Shown: in pieces, positions 26,729-35,053 of the stretch
Layout: each line of letters begins with the position of its first letter
How positions within the stretch are numbered: the stretch's first letter is position 1
Source: Myxococcales bacterium
GTDB lineage: Bacteria > Myxococcota > Myxococcia > Myxococcales > Anaeromyxobacteraceae
DNA: 64,000 nt
Reading direction: 5' to 3'
Assembly: GCA_021806645.1 (NCBI GenBank)
Contig: JAJZQX010000004.1
Location: 186,001 to 250,000, forward strand
The notes under the pieces: model-generated
What the model saw: only the letters and a program-made list of their open reading frames with translations
Databases searched by the model: none
What the model was told of the DNA's origin: nothing
Position numbers and translations under genes: made by a program

Positions 26729-28078
26729 TTACTCGCCTTCGTCAGCATCTTCCGCCCCCGCGCGGCCGATGCTGGCCAGGAGCGAGTAGAGGCGGCGGCG
26801 GGTCACGCCGAGGAGCTTCGCGGCGTTGGTCTTGTTGCCGCCGGCTCGCTCGAGGGCCGCCTGGATGAGCTCCGCCTCGAAGCCGTCCAGACTGAAGCCC
26901 TCCCCGATGAGCTCTGCCACCCGGCGCCCCCGGGAGGTCGCTGGGCCGCCAGCGACGAGGTGCTGGGGACCGACCTCCGCCTCGCCGGACAGGATCAGTG
27001 CGCGCTCCAGCGCGTTCTCGAGCTCGCGAACGTTGCCCGGCCACGCCTGGGAGATCAGCCGCTCCCGGGCGGCCGCCCCGAGCTTGGAGGCCGGCAGCCC
27101 CTTCCCGGCCAGGAACCGCTCGGCCAGGGGCAGCACGTCCTCAGGACGTTCCCGGAGCGGAGGGACCCGGATTGCGAATACGTTCAGCCGGTAGAAGAAA
27201 TCCTCCCGGAATTGACCTGCCCGGACGGCCCCCTCGAGGTCCCGGTTCGTGGCGGAGATGACGCGCACGTCCACCTTGCTCGCGTCGGTGGCACCCAGCG
27301 GGACGAAGGTCCGCTCCTGGAGGAACCGGAGCAGCTTCACCTGGGTGGCCTGGGTGATCTCGCCGATCTCGTCGAGGAACAGCGTCCCACCACCCGCCGC
27401 CGCGAGGTGCCCGACCTTCCGGTGGGTGGCCCCCGTGAAGGCGCCGCGCTCGTACCCGAAGAGCTCGCCCTCGAGCAGGGTCTCGGGGAGGGCGGCGCAG
27501 TGGACCTCCACGAGCGGCGCCGCGGCGCGCTTGCCCTGGAAGTGGATGTACCGGGCCAGCTGGCTCTTGCCGGTCCCGCTCTCGCCGAGGAGGAGCACCG
27601 TCGCGTCGGTGGCCGCCACCTGGCGCGCAGCTGCGAGGGCGGCCTTCATGGCAGCGCTCTCGGCAACCAGCTCCGGCGTCAACCGTTCGAGGAGGCGGAC
27701 GCTGGATGCCTCGGCCTCCCGCTGGGCCGCCAGCCGGCGGACCCGCATCCGCAGTTCCTCCATCGAGAAGGGCTTGAGGACGTAGTCTGCCGCGCCGGCC
27801 TTCATCGCGGCGACCGCGTTCTCCGCGGTGCCGTAGGCGGTCATGAGCACGACCTCAGGCGGGCGGGGACGCGCTCGGGCCGCGGCCAGCACGGCCAACC
27901 CGTCCACCTCCGGCATCCGCAGGTCGGTGACCACGACATCGATGTCGCGGGTGGCCAGGGCGACCAGCGCCTCGCGGCCGCCGCCGGCCTTGAGGACCTC
28001 GTGGCCGTCGAGGGCCAGCATCTCGGCGATGAGCCTGCCGAGCTTCGGTTCGTCGTCCACCACCAGGACTCGGTTCAC
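26729..28078 (-). CDS. NtrC-family sigma54 activator (response regulator A)
   Basis: A 449-aa response regulator with a GTG start overlapping the kinase stop by 4 nt (GTGA). Receiver: VVDDE start and Asp52 in TDLRMP. AAA+ domain: Walker A GESGTGKS, the sigma54-contact loop GAFTGA intact, Walker B LFLDEIGE. C-terminal Fis-type helix-turn-helix NKTNAAKLLGVTRRRLYSLL. It is the last gene of the Met/His-rich envelope operon and probably activates that operon's own sigma54 promoter at 32226-32241. Whether it also controls the GTGACC regulon is open. Confidence 0.93.
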   Translation of the reverse strand: MNRVLVVDDEPKLGRLIAEMLALDGHEVLKAGGGREALVALATRDIDVVVTDLRMPEVDGLAVLAAARARPRPPEVVLMTAYGTAENAVAAMKAGAADYVLKPFSMEELRMRVRRLAAQREAEASSVRLLERLTPELVAESAAMKAALAAARQVAATDATVLLLGESGTGKSQLARYIHFQGKRAAAPLVEVHCAALPETLLEGELFGYERGAFTGATHRKVGHLAAAGGGTLFLDEIGEITQATQVKLLRFLQERTFVPLGATDASKVDVRVISATNRDLEGAVRAGQFREDFFYRLNVFAIRVPPLRERPEDVLPLAERFLAGKGLPASKLGAAARERLISQAWPGNVRELENALERALILSGEAEVGPQHLVAGGPATSRGRRVAELIGEGFSLDGFEAELIQAALERAGGNKTNAAKLLGVTRRRLYSLLASIGRAGAEDADEGE

Positions 28079-29331
28079 GTCCGTTTCCCTCCGGGCGCGA
28101 GCGGCACCGCCAGCGTGAAGACGGCGCCGGGTGGCCCTGCATCCGCCAGCTCCAGCGATCCGCCGAGGCGCTCCACGATCCGGCGGGAGATGGCAAGCCC
28201 GAGGCCGGTGCCGTCGACGCGCCCCGAGGCGAACGGGTCGAACAGCTTGACCTGGAGCTCCTCGGGGATGCCGGGGCCATCGTCGCGCAACTCCAGCCTG
28301 GCCTGGCGTCCGTCGGCGTGGCCTCGCACCTCCACGCGGGTTGCGCCAGCCTGGCAGGCGTTGGTGAGGAGGTTTCCCAGCACCTGCCGCAGCCGGCCCG
28401 GATCGGCAACGACCTGGAGCGGGGGCACGTCGACCTTCACCTCGACGGCTGCCCAGGCGTGCCCCAGCCCGCGTGCCGCCTCCTCCACCAGTGCGCCGAG
28501 GTCGACCGGCTGCGGCTCCAGCCGCGGCTCCCTGGCCAGGTCGAGGAAGTCCTCGGTGAGTCGATTGAGCCGCTGTACCTCGTCGAGGACGTCCTGTAGT
28601 GCCCCCTGGTCGATGGCTTCGAGCCGCTCTCCGGCACGCGCCCGGACCAGCTCCGCCGCGCCCCGGATGATGCCAAGCGGATTGCGCACCTCGTGGGCCA
28701 CCATCGCGGCCATCCGAGCCAGCGCGCCACCGCGGGCGCCCCGCTCGGCCTCGGCGCGGCGCAGCGCCTCGGTGCGAGCCCATTGCCAGGCCGCCGCCGC
28801 GAGGGCCAAGGCCACGAGGCCGGAGAGGATAACGCCGCCGAGCAGTGCCCGGCGAAGGGCCTGTCGTGACGCGGCGAACTCCTGCCCGGCCTCCAGCGCG
28901 AGCACCGCGATCACCCGGCCGGCCGGGTCGCGGACCGGAAAGTAGCCGGTGGCGATGGGCTGGTCCCCCACGGTGAAGGCGACCGCGACCGTGGGCTCCC
29001 CAGCCTGCGCCCTTGCCGCACGACCCATGTCGGTCCGAAGCAGGTCAGCCCTCCCGCCGGCCGGACCGGTCGCGTCGGCCAGGACGGTCCTGCCTGGGCC
29101 CAGGAGGTAGGCCCCCTCCAGCTTGCTCGACCGCATGAGCGCCCGCAGCACCTCAGGGGAGGCGCTCACTGGCGTGAGCAGGGTCGCCGCGGTCTCGCCG
29201 GCTCCAAGCAGGCGCTCCTCGAGGACCCGCTCCAGGGCGGCGTCGGCGGCCGCGTGGAGGTAGAGCGTGGCGCCGAGCGCGCCTGCCAGGCCTAGGAGGC
29301 CCGCCACCAGGGGCAGCGCGGCACGACGCAT
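28075..29331 (-). CDS. Sensor histidine kinase of the Met/His-rich envelope operon
   Basis: A 418-aa kinase. Two membrane helices (about residues 4-26 and 165-187) bracket a periplasmic sensor of about 140 residues, followed by H-box MVAHEVRNPLGIIRG, N-box NLLTNACQAGA and GLGLAISRRIVERLGG. The class matches kinases that partner NtrC-type regulators. Its start overlaps the stop of the beta-barrel gene by one base and its stop overlaps the regulator, so all are translationally coupled. The periplasmic domain has no Cys and few His residues, so a direct metal site is not evident. Confidence 0.92.
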   Translation of the reverse strand: MRRAALPLVAGLLGLAGALGATLYLHAAADAALERVLEERLLGAGETAATLLTPVSASPEVLRALMRSSKLEGAYLLGPGRTVLADATGPAGGRADLLRTDMGRAARAQAGEPTVAVAFTVGDQPIATGYFPVRDPAGRVIAVLALEAGQEFAASRQALRRALLGGVILSGLVALALAAAAWQWARTEALRRAEAERGARGGALARMAAMVAHEVRNPLGIIRGAAELVRARAGERLEAIDQGALQDVLDEVQRLNRLTEDFLDLAREPRLEPQPVDLGALVEEAARGLGHAWAAVEVKVDVPPLQVVADPGRLRQVLGNLLTNACQAGATRVEVRGHADGRQARLELRDDGPGIPEELQVKLFDPFASGRVDGTGLGLAISRRIVERLGGSLELADAGPPGAVFTLAVPLAPGGKRT

Positions 29332-30791
29332 CAGAGCCCCTTCGTCCAGGCGATGCCGACGGTCGGCACCAGCTTCGAGTAGCTCGCGGAAGGGGCGTTG
29401 GACCGGACCTCCCGGCCCTCGAGGGCCGCGCGGATCGTCCACGCCGTGCCGACGTCCCACTCGAGCAGGAGGGTTCCGTCCAGCGTCGTGTCCGCGCGCT
29501 TCAGCGCCAGCGTGCTATCGTACGCTGCGTACTGCCGCCAGGCCAGCCCGGCTTCCAGGCCAGCGCGGAAGGTGGGCGTGAAGACGGCGTGGAGCTCGGC
29601 GCGGGGGCCGTGCTCGTCATAGGACGCGACGCCTGCGTGGGCGGCATCATGGGTGAACCCGTACCGCAGGGCGGCCCATGCCTGGGGAAGGAAGGTCCAG
29701 GCAGCCTTGACCTCCGCCCGCTGCAATGTGCCGGAGAAGGGCTGGTAGGCCGTGGCGTAGTCCTCCAGCCTCGCGAAGTAGAGGGTGCTCCAGGTCCAGT
29801 CTCCGGTGGTGACCCACCCTGAGCCCAGCAGCCGGTGCGCCAGGAGATAGGGTGAGCTACCGAAGCGCTGGTCTCCGAACGCGTACTCGCCGAGCACGCC
29901 GTGGCCCGCCCGAGCCCACTGCCACCCCGCGGCGGCCTCGCCCACGGCGAGGTCATACCCGTTCTGCTGGAGGTACCGCCGCACCGAGCCGATGCCCCGC
30001 AGGTATGGACCGCTCGGTCCGAGCGGTCGCCACAGGGCCGAGAGTGCCAGGTCGTAGAGCCCGTCGCCGTTCATGAAGGCCCCCGAGCCGCCCATCGAGC
30101 CGCCCCCCATCATGCCTCCGCTCGCGGAGCCCGTCCCGCCGGCTTGACTCGCCAGCGAGACGTTCGAGTCCGCTCCGACGCGAGCCTCGAAGCCGATCAC
30201 CAGCGGCCCGTCCCGCTGGGCCATGCGGGAGAGGGTCGCCGCCATGGCGGCGAGCCCCTGGTTGGTGGCGCTGGCGTCGAACAGCGAGGCCGCCTGCGCC
30301 GAGCGTCCCGCGCGGAGGGCCAGGAGGCCCAGGTAGAACCGGGAGAGCTCCTGATGTTCGGGAGCGCCCTCCGCCTCCTCGAGGGCGGCCTCGGCGGCGG
30401 CGTCCTCCCCGAGCCTGTAGCGGCAGACGCCCTCGAGGAGCGCGGCGGAGCGGTCTCCGCTGCGCCGTGCCTTGGCGAATGACTCGGCGGCGCCCTTCAG
30501 GTCACCGGCCGACATGCGCCGCTGGCCCTCCGTGAAAGCATCCTGGGCGTCGGCCGACGCCCCCTCGGCGCAGAGCGCCCGGAGCGCCTGGCGGGATGCG
30601 GCGTCCGCGGGGTCGAGTGCGGCGGCCTTGCGATAGGCGACGGTCGCCGTGCCGCGGAACCCTGCGATGCGCTCGGCGTCGCCGGCGCGCCGGTAGAGCG
30701 TCGCAGCCTCGCGATCGGGGCTTGCCGCGGTGTCGACCGGGGCGCAGGGATCCTGGGCCGCCAGCGCCAGCAGCAGGAGCTGGGTGATCAC
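29331..30791 (-). CDS. TPR-plus-beta-barrel outer-membrane protein with Met-rich loop
   Basis: A 486-aa exported protein. After a short signal, residues 25-190 are TPR-like helical repeats (Ala-rich, with AYRKAAALDPADAASRQAL). From about 197 onwards the sequence alternates like outer-membrane beta strands with aromatic girdles (GWQWARAGHGVLGEYAFG, TTGDWTWSTLYFARL) and ends in a strand (VPTVGIAWTKGL). The plan resembles TPR/beta-barrel assembly modifiers. An insertion at 226-240, GMMGGGSMGGSGAFM, repeats the Met motif of the lipoprotein at 19859-22408. Function unknown; possibly an outer-membrane port for the upstream Met/His-rich protein or for metal. Confidence 0.72.
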   Translation of the reverse strand: MITQLLLLALAAQDPCAPVDTAASPDREAATLYRRAGDAERIAGFRGTATVAYRKAAALDPADAASRQALRALCAEGASADAQDAFTEGQRRMSAGDLKGAAESFAKARRSGDRSAALLEGVCRYRLGEDAAAEAALEEAEGAPEHQELSRFYLGLLALRAGRSAQAASLFDASATNQGLAAMAATLSRMAQRDGPLVIGFEARVGADSNVSLASQAGGTGSASGGMMGGGSMGGSGAFMNGDGLYDLALSALWRPLGPSGPYLRGIGSVRRYLQQNGYDLAVGEAAAGWQWARAGHGVLGEYAFGDQRFGSSPYLLAHRLLGSGWVTTGDWTWSTLYFARLEDYATAYQPFSGTLQRAEVKAAWTFLPQAWAALRYGFTHDAAHAGVASYDEHGPRAELHAVFTPTFRAGLEAGLAWRQYAAYDSTLALKRADTTLDGTLLLEWDVGTAWTIRAALEGREVRSNAPSASYSKLVPTVGIAWTKGL

Positions 30792-31375
30792 GGCAGCGTC
30801 CCCACTGCACCGGCCTGGGCCTCCGATAGGCGGTAGTGATCCGGGCGTCGCAGCGCCTGTTCAGCGGCCTCCTGACAGTAGGCCCGCGAAAGGATCGGCC
30901 GCTTCAAGCCACGCTGCTCCGCGCACTGGGCCAGGTACCAATCAATGGCTGCAGGGACCGGCGGTACGGCGAGCACCGACCCGATGCGGCTACGAAGGCG
31001 TGCCGCCTGGTCCGCGATCTTGGGACCCGAACGGTCCCCCACCATGGCGAGCAGCCGATCCGCTGCGAGATAGAGGCGGGCGTCGTAGGCCGCCACGGCC
31101 CGGTAGTAGTCCGTCAGCGCGTCCCGACCAGGACCGCCCAGCCCACCGAACGCCTCGATGGCCTCGAGCGGCCGCTCCAGCTTCACGAGCGTGGCGCCGG
31201 CGTAGTCGCCGGACTCCGGCGCGCCGAGCTCCTGGGCGACGCGAAACTCCACCAGCGCCTCCGCGTAGCGGGCTTCGCGGAAGGCGTGGGCGCCGGCGAG
31301 CAGATGCTCGTCAGCGCCAGGCCCGCCGGCAGTCAGGATGAGTGATGCGACCAGGAGGATGCCGGACGGGTTCAC
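30788..31375 (-). CDS. Exported TPR-like protein
   Basis: A 195-aa protein with a signal peptide (MNPSGILLVASLILTAGG) and helical repeats (AHAFREARYAEALVEFRVAQ, TLVKLERPLEAIEAFGGLGG, DALTDYYRAVAAYDARLYLA) characteristic of TPR scaffolds. The C-terminal quarter has two Cys residues (AQCAEQ, AYCQEA). It overlaps the next gene by 4 nt and follows the Met/His-rich gene by 10 nt. Likely an accessory scaffold for the beta-barrel partner; inferred from context. Confidence 0.7.
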   Translation of the reverse strand: MNPSGILLVASLILTAGGPGADEHLLAGAHAFREARYAEALVEFRVAQELGAPESGDYAGATLVKLERPLEAIEAFGGLGGPGRDALTDYYRAVAAYDARLYLAADRLLAMVGDRSGPKIADQAARLRSRIGSVLAVPPVPAAIDWYLAQCAEQRGLKRPILSRAYCQEAAEQALRRPDHYRLSEAQAGAVGTLP

Positions 31376-31385
31376 GTTCGCTCCG

Positions 31386-32180
31386 TCAGTGGTGCGGGCC
31401 AGGCATCGGCGCAGGAGCGGTGGGGCCGATCGGCGCAGGCGTACCGGGCAGCGGAGTGGCGGGCGGCGGCGTCCCGGGCATGGTCGTGCCCGGCGGCGTG
31501 GTGCCGGGGGAGGGAGTTCCCGGCGTCATGGTGCCCGGCGCGGAGGTTCCGGGGGTGGTCGTGCCCGGCGTCATCGTGCCCGGCATCGTGGTCCCCGGCA
31601 TGGAGCCCGGAGTCGTCGTGCCAGGCGTCCCGGAGCCGCCGCCCATCATCCCGCCACCAGAGCCCCCGGGCATGCCACCCGGGTGCATCTGCTGCATGTT
31701 CTGCTGCATCGCGGGGGTGTCCATTCCGGCGCCGCTACCCATCATCGTGCCGCTGGACGCGCCGCCCATCATGGCGGGGCCGCGCGCCCCGCCGCCGTTC
31801 GGCCCGCCGCCCATGGCGGCGCCCATGGCCGCCTTGTTGGCCGCATCCACGTGGTTTGCACCTGCAGCGTGCATCCCGGCGCCCTGGGCGCCGTGATGCG
31901 GCATGCCCTTGGGCATCGCTGCCTGTCCGGCCCCGTGCTGCGCCGGAGCCGCCCCATTGGCGGGGGTACCCGCCATCCCAGGCATGCCCTGGTGGTTCCC
32001 CATCATGGCGCCCGGGGTCGCGTGATCCGGCATCGCCGGCGCACCTTCCGGCGTGGTCGCCTGGGCGTGCATCGCGTCGTGCATGGCCTGGTGCGCCGCC
32101 GCACCGGCCTCCTGGGCGCTGCCCCGACCCGCCGCGATGAGACCTGCCGCGGCGACTGCGTACTTCCAGCTCTTCGTCAT
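31386..32180 (-). CDS. Exported Met/His-rich low-complexity protein with PGT repeats
   Basis: A 264-aa protein with a signal peptide (MTKSWKYAVAAAGLIAAGRG, cleaved near SAQ). Residues 25-180 are rich in Met, His, Gly and Ala, with motifs such as HQAMHDAMHAQ, GNHQGMPGMAG, MPHHGAQGAGMHAAG and GGMMGGGSG, all plausible Cu(I)/Ag ligands. From about 184 to 250 it is a Pro-Gly-Thr repeat (PGTTTPGSMPGTTMPGTMTP), probably an extended stalk. First gene of an operon with TPR, beta-barrel, kinase and sigma54-activator genes. No family recognised. A periplasmic or surface metal sponge is the inference. Confidence 0.72.
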   Translation of the reverse strand: MTKSWKYAVAAAGLIAAGRGSAQEAGAAAHQAMHDAMHAQATTPEGAPAMPDHATPGAMMGNHQGMPGMAGTPANGAAPAQHGAGQAAMPKGMPHHGAQGAGMHAAGANHVDAANKAAMGAAMGGGPNGGGARGPAMMGGASSGTMMGSGAGMDTPAMQQNMQQMHPGGMPGGSGGGMMGGGSGTPGTTTPGSMPGTTMPGTMTPGTTTPGTSAPGTMTPGTPSPGTTPPGTTMPGTPPPATPLPGTPAPIGPTAPAPMPGPHH

Positions 32181-32225
32181 GCTCCGCTCCTTGGTGGCCG
32201 CGTCGTGCGGCTCGGCAGTCCAGTG

Positions 32226-32241
32226 AGCAAGGTCTGTGCCT
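32226..32241 (-). promoter_or_regulatory. Sigma54 promoter of the Met/His-rich envelope operon
   Basis: AGGCACAGACCTTGCT on the minus strand: -24 GGCAC and -12 TTGCT with exact GG-N10-GC spacing. A start near 32215 leaves a 35-nt leader before the ATG at 32180. It lacks a GTGACC palindrome; a different one lies at 32306-32319. Confidence 0.7.
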
Positions 32242-32305
32242 CACGTCTTCACGGGCACTTGGAGTAGTTCAAGGCCTGCCAGCGTACCGATGGGTCCACT
32301 GACCT

Positions 32306-32319
32306 GTACCGAACGGTAC
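32306..32319. promoter_or_regulatory. Palindrome GTACCG-N2-CGGTAC upstream of the envelope operon
   Basis: GTACCGAACGGTAC is a perfect 6-bp inverted repeat with a 2-nt centre, about 98 nt before the predicted start. A partial copy (GTACCGATGGGTCC) lies at 32284-32297. It differs from the GTGACC class, so it may be the site of the operon's own activator (26729-28078). Confidence 0.5.
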
Positions 32320-32369
32320 GAGCCAGGCGGCCCTCAGAAGGTGCAGGACCTGATTTCATGGTACGGCAA

Positions 32370-32402
32370 CGCCCGTCGCCATCCCGCTGATGGCGACGGG
32401 CG
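32370..32402 (-). terminator. Long hairpin after the lipoprotein gene
   Basis: Arms CGCCCGTCGCCATC (32370-32383) and GATGGCGACGGGCG (32389-32402) form a perfect 14-bp stem with a 5-nt loop. It lies 21 nt beyond the stop of the leftward lipoprotein gene and before the next operon's regulatory region. No T-run follows, but it is the best intrinsic hairpin in the window. Confidence 0.65.
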
Positions 32403-32422
32403 GCCAGTCACCGGCGGCTGGG

Positions 32423-33082
32423 TTACCGTGCCGCCAGCACCCTCGCTCGACGCACCACCTCGGCAGCTGCCGGCTGATCCTCTGCCCGGATCTCGACGAG
32501 GACCATCGCATCGCCGGGTGCAGTCACCTTCACGCTGGTGCCCTTGACGGCGAGGGGGTCGACACCGTCGTCGCCTTCCGCTGCGGCGCGGGCGATCCTG
32601 CAACCTAGCAGGCGCTCCACGTCGGCCGAGTTGGTCGCGCCAGCCAGCGTCAACTTGGCCCCCTGCAGATACTGCGGGTAGTAGCCCTTGCCCGAGTGAA
32701 CGACCGTCGGTACCGTGCCTTGCCGGATTTCGTCCACCGAAGCGATCCGGGCGCCGGCGATGGCAGCGCCGGCCGCGGCGGCCGGAACCCCTTCACACGC
32801 CTTGACCTCCTCATCGGTCAGCGCGCGCGCAGCAGCGCGGTGAGCGTCGGCGAGTTCCCGGTGGCGCGGCGCCATGTAGTGGGCGTACTGCGCGCCACGG
32901 CCAACCTTCTTCGCGTCCTCGGCGGCCTTTGCCGCCTTGCCCTCCTCCGCTGCTGCTGCCGCCTCATGGCCTCGGACTGTGAGGTCATGAGGCCGGGTCT
33001 TGTTGAACGCTGCGCACCCGCTGAGCATGCTCGCTGCGAGGGCAGCCGTGATCGTGAACAGCGCCGTGGTCTTCCAGGTCAT
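32423..33082 (-). CDS. Lipoprotein of the sigma54 regulon
   Basis: A 219-aa predicted lipoprotein with lipobox MLSGC (Cys23) and a ribosome-binding site (GGGAGG). The mature protein has an Ala/Lys/Glu-rich helix (EEGKAAKAAEDAKKVG), a His-containing helix (HYMAPRHRELADAHRAAARA), one Cys in KACEGVP and a C-terminal alpha/beta domain containing LLGCRIAR. I recognise no family. A sigma54 element and a GTGATC palindrome lie upstream at the same 91-nt spacing as three other loci, which places it in the shared regulon. Confidence 0.75.
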   Translation of the reverse strand: MTWKTTALFTITAALAASMLSGCAAFNKTRPHDLTVRGHEAAAAAEEGKAAKAAEDAKKVGRGAQYAHYMAPRHRELADAHRAAARALTDEEVKACEGVPAAAAGAAIAGARIASVDEIRQGTVPTVVHSGKGYYPQYLQGAKLTLAGATNSADVERLLGCRIARAAAEGDDGVDPLAVKGTSVKVTAPGDAMVLVEIRAEDQPAAAEVVRRARVLAAR

Positions 33083-33120
33083 GTCGTCCTCCCGAGTGGT
33101 CTTCCTGCAGCCATCGGTAG

Positions 33121-33136
33121 AGCACGTGGCGTGCCC
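33121..33136 (-). promoter_or_regulatory. Sigma54 promoter of the lipoprotein gene
   Basis: GGGCACGCCACGTGCT on the minus strand, with GG-N10-GC spacing and nearly the same sequence as the corE promoter. Transcription would begin near 33110, 28 nt before the ATG. Confidence 0.72.
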
Positions 33137-33217
33137 GCGGCCGGCGACGCCGGAGCCCCTGATACCAAGGGCTTCCGGCGCCTCAGGCCAGCCCAGGTGG
33201 CCCGATCGAGTGACCGT

Positions 33218-33234
33218 GTGATCGCTTCCATCAC
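33218..33234. promoter_or_regulatory. Activator palindrome of the lipoprotein gene
   Basis: GTGATCGCTTCCATCAC keeps the GTGA and TCAC ends at the same 17-bp spacing as the other sites, though its inner bases differ. Its centre is 91 nt from the GG of the promoter. Confidence 0.6.
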
Positions 33235-33479
33235 GTCTCGGCCGCCGGAGCGCTTGGGGTCGGTAGCGGGGCACGCCTCCCCTCGGCTCGGAGGTCGACG
33301 GCGCTCCGGCTCCGACAGGCGAACGCCGGGGCGGGCACGCTGCGCCTTCCTGTGAGGCTCCTGGTTACGACCCTCATGACACCTCTCGGAGGGCGAATCC
33401 TGGCCGGAGGACCAGGGTCTCATCGAATGCCGGTCCATTCGGATCGGCCTTCTTCTTGCCCCGACGCCCCGAGGTCCAC

Positions 33480-33896
33480 ATGCTGCTTGCCCTGACGTGC
33501 GCGCTCTGCGCCGCCCAACCTCTTCAGGCTACGCCTCTCGCCGAGCCGGCCCCGGAGCTTCGGCTCGCGGTCACGGAGAGCGCTCCGGCGCCCGCTGCCG
33601 CACCGGTCGCACCCGACCTCCGGGCCGCCGCTCCTGCGCAGCACCTCGACCAGACGGCGCCAGCGCGTGCGCCGCTGCTGCCTCGGCTCCCCGGCTCCGG
33701 CGACGGGGACCACTCTCACTCCGATCACATGACGACGATGTGGATCGTCATGGGTGGGATGATGGCCGTGATGATGGTCGGAGCCGGCGTGTACTACATG
33801 AACCACCGCGGCACGGCCGCGAGCCCGGTCCACACTTCTGGCCTGTCCGGTCCGGCTGCGCTCGCCTTGCCCGTCGCCCCCGCAGGCGGCGGGTGA
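33480..33896 (+). CDS. Single-span membrane protein with His-rich and Met-rich motif, copy B
   Basis: A 138-aa paralogue of the protein at 19391-19807, identical in length when started at the ATG at 33480. Shared parts are the N-terminal MLLALT, the GSGDGDHSHSDHMTTMWIVM motif, and the Met-rich membrane helix GGMMAVMMVGAGVYYMNHR. The linker and tail have diverged. Two copies in one window, both beside Met-rich or lipoprotein genes, suggest a conserved role in envelope metal handling. Family unknown. Confidence 0.72.
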   Translation: MLLALTCALCAAQPLQATPLAEPAPELRLAVTESAPAPAAAPVAPDLRAAAPAQHLDQTAPARAPLLPRLPGSGDGDHSHSDHMTTMWIVMGGMMAVMMVGAGVYYMNHRGTAASPVHTSGLSGPAALALPVAPAGGG

Positions 33897-33985
33897 CGGA
33901 GGCGGATCGACCTCGCACACGGCTTCGACGGGGTCCGGGGTCCCGCGGTGACGACGCCGCGGGAGGGGGGTCACGGCCTCGCTCG

Positions 33986-35053
33986 TCACCCCTCCTGGAG
34001 CCATGGCACGGAGTCGCGCCGCGCCATGGCGAGTGCCACCGGGCCAGCAGCAAGTGCCCCGAGCAGCGCACATCCGGCGGCGACCAGGAGCATCGTCGTC
34101 CAGGTGGCCGCGCTCACCGGCGCCGAGCCCTGGTCCATCAGGGCCGAGAGCGCCAAGCCGCTCACGGCTCCCGCCGTCCCACCGGCGAGTCCAACGGCCA
34201 GCGATCTCGCCACCATCGTCCACCAGACCGTGTCCGCCCCGGCGCCGATGGCGCGGAGGGTTGCGACCTCGGCGCGCCGCTCGGCGGCGTCGAGGTGTGC
34301 CATGACCGAGAGGCCGAGGGCGATGAGCACCGCCAGGACGCCCTGGGCGAGGTAGCGCCCCTTCGAGAGCGCGCCCTGGACCTCCTCGTCGGCCGGCGCA
34401 CCGCGCGCGCCCGGGACGACCCTGGCCTGGAGGGTGGCCGCCTGGAGCCTGGAGACCGCGGCGCGCGGCGGGGCCCCGGCACGCAGGAAGACCTGGACCT
34501 CGTTGACGCCACCTCGGCCCACCAGCGCCTGGGCCTCCGCCAGCGCCACGACGACCGCGCCATCCTCCGCGGTGCCGGTGGCCTCCTGGACGGACTGGAC
34601 CGGCCAGGCCCGCCCGCCGAGGTCGACGCGCCGTGGGTGTCCCAGCGCCTCGGCCAGCGCCGCCCCGAGCAGGGCGACGCCCGGGGGCACACCCGGGGCG
34701 CCGATCACGGGCACGGTCCTCCCGGAGACGACGCGCTGGAGCACCAGCCTGGCCCGGAGCTCCCGGAGATCGGCCCCCAGGATCGCCTCGACCTGGCCCA
34801 CCGCCTCGGCAGGCAGGAGCTCCGGGCCGAGGTCGAGGCGCGCCAGCCCGGTCCCGCTGACGCCGGTCGGAATCACCCTCAGGGCGGGCCCGACCCCGTC
34901 GATGCGGGCGTTGGCCGCCTCCTCCCGCCCGAGCGCCACCAGCTCCAGGCCGCATCCGAGGGCCGCGGCCGCCGCCACCAGGGCTGCGGCGAGGAGGGCT
35001 CGTCCTCCGCGAGCCCTGAGCTCGCGGAATGCCAGCCACGTCCCGGTCCTCAC
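33986..35053 (-). CDS. FtsX-type ABC permease of a MacB/Lol-like exporter (1)
   Basis: A 355-aa inner-membrane permease with a GTG start overlapping the ATPase stop by 4 nt. One N-terminal helix (RALLAAALVAAAAALGCGLE), a periplasmic domain and three C-terminal helices with EVATLRAIGAGADTVWWTMV fit the FtsX/MacB fold. Last gene of a permease-ATPase-permease operon. Substrate unknown; the operon's sigma54 promoter and shared palindrome suggest export or lipoprotein trafficking during envelope stress. Confidence 0.85.
   Translation of the reverse strand: MRTGTWLAFRELRARGGRALLAAALVAAAAALGCGLELVALGREEAANARIDGVGPALRVIPTGVSGTGLARLDLGPELLPAEAVGQVEAILGADLRELRARLVLQRVVSGRTVPVIGAPGVPPGVALLGAALAEALGHPRRVDLGGRAWPVQSVQEATGTAEDGAVVVALAEAQALVGRGGVNEVQVFLRAGAPPRAAVSRLQAATLQARVVPGARGAPADEEVQGALSKGRYLAQGVLAVLIALGLSVMAHLDAAERRAEVATLRAIGAGADTVWWTMVARSLAVGLAGGTAGAVSGLALSALMDQGSAPVSAATWTTMLLVAAGCALLGALAAGPVALAMARRDSVPWLQEG

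Larger units (their letters stand above)
33083..33479. other. 397-nt divergent regulatory interval
   Basis: Holds the sigma54 promoter and palindrome of the leftward lipoprotein gene. I found no coding region and no convincing promoter for the rightward membrane-protein gene at 33480, although a degenerate GTGAGGCTCCTGGTTAC lies at 33352. Confidence 0.5.

Noticed and set aside
31430-31640. Short tandem DNA repeats that could look like a CRISPR or minisatellite
   Set aside because: They are in-frame codons for the Pro-Gly-Thr repeats of the exported protein at 31386-32180, without spacers.
32284-32319. Counting the GTACCG palindrome as a member of the GTGACC operator class
   Set aside because: Arm sequence and spacing differ (6-2-6 rather than 6-5-6), so it is listed as a separate site.
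33445-33460. GG-N10-GC element (GGCCTTCTTCTTGC) before the membrane-protein gene at 33480
   Set aside because: Lacks the GGCACG form and would start transcription only a few bases from the ATG.
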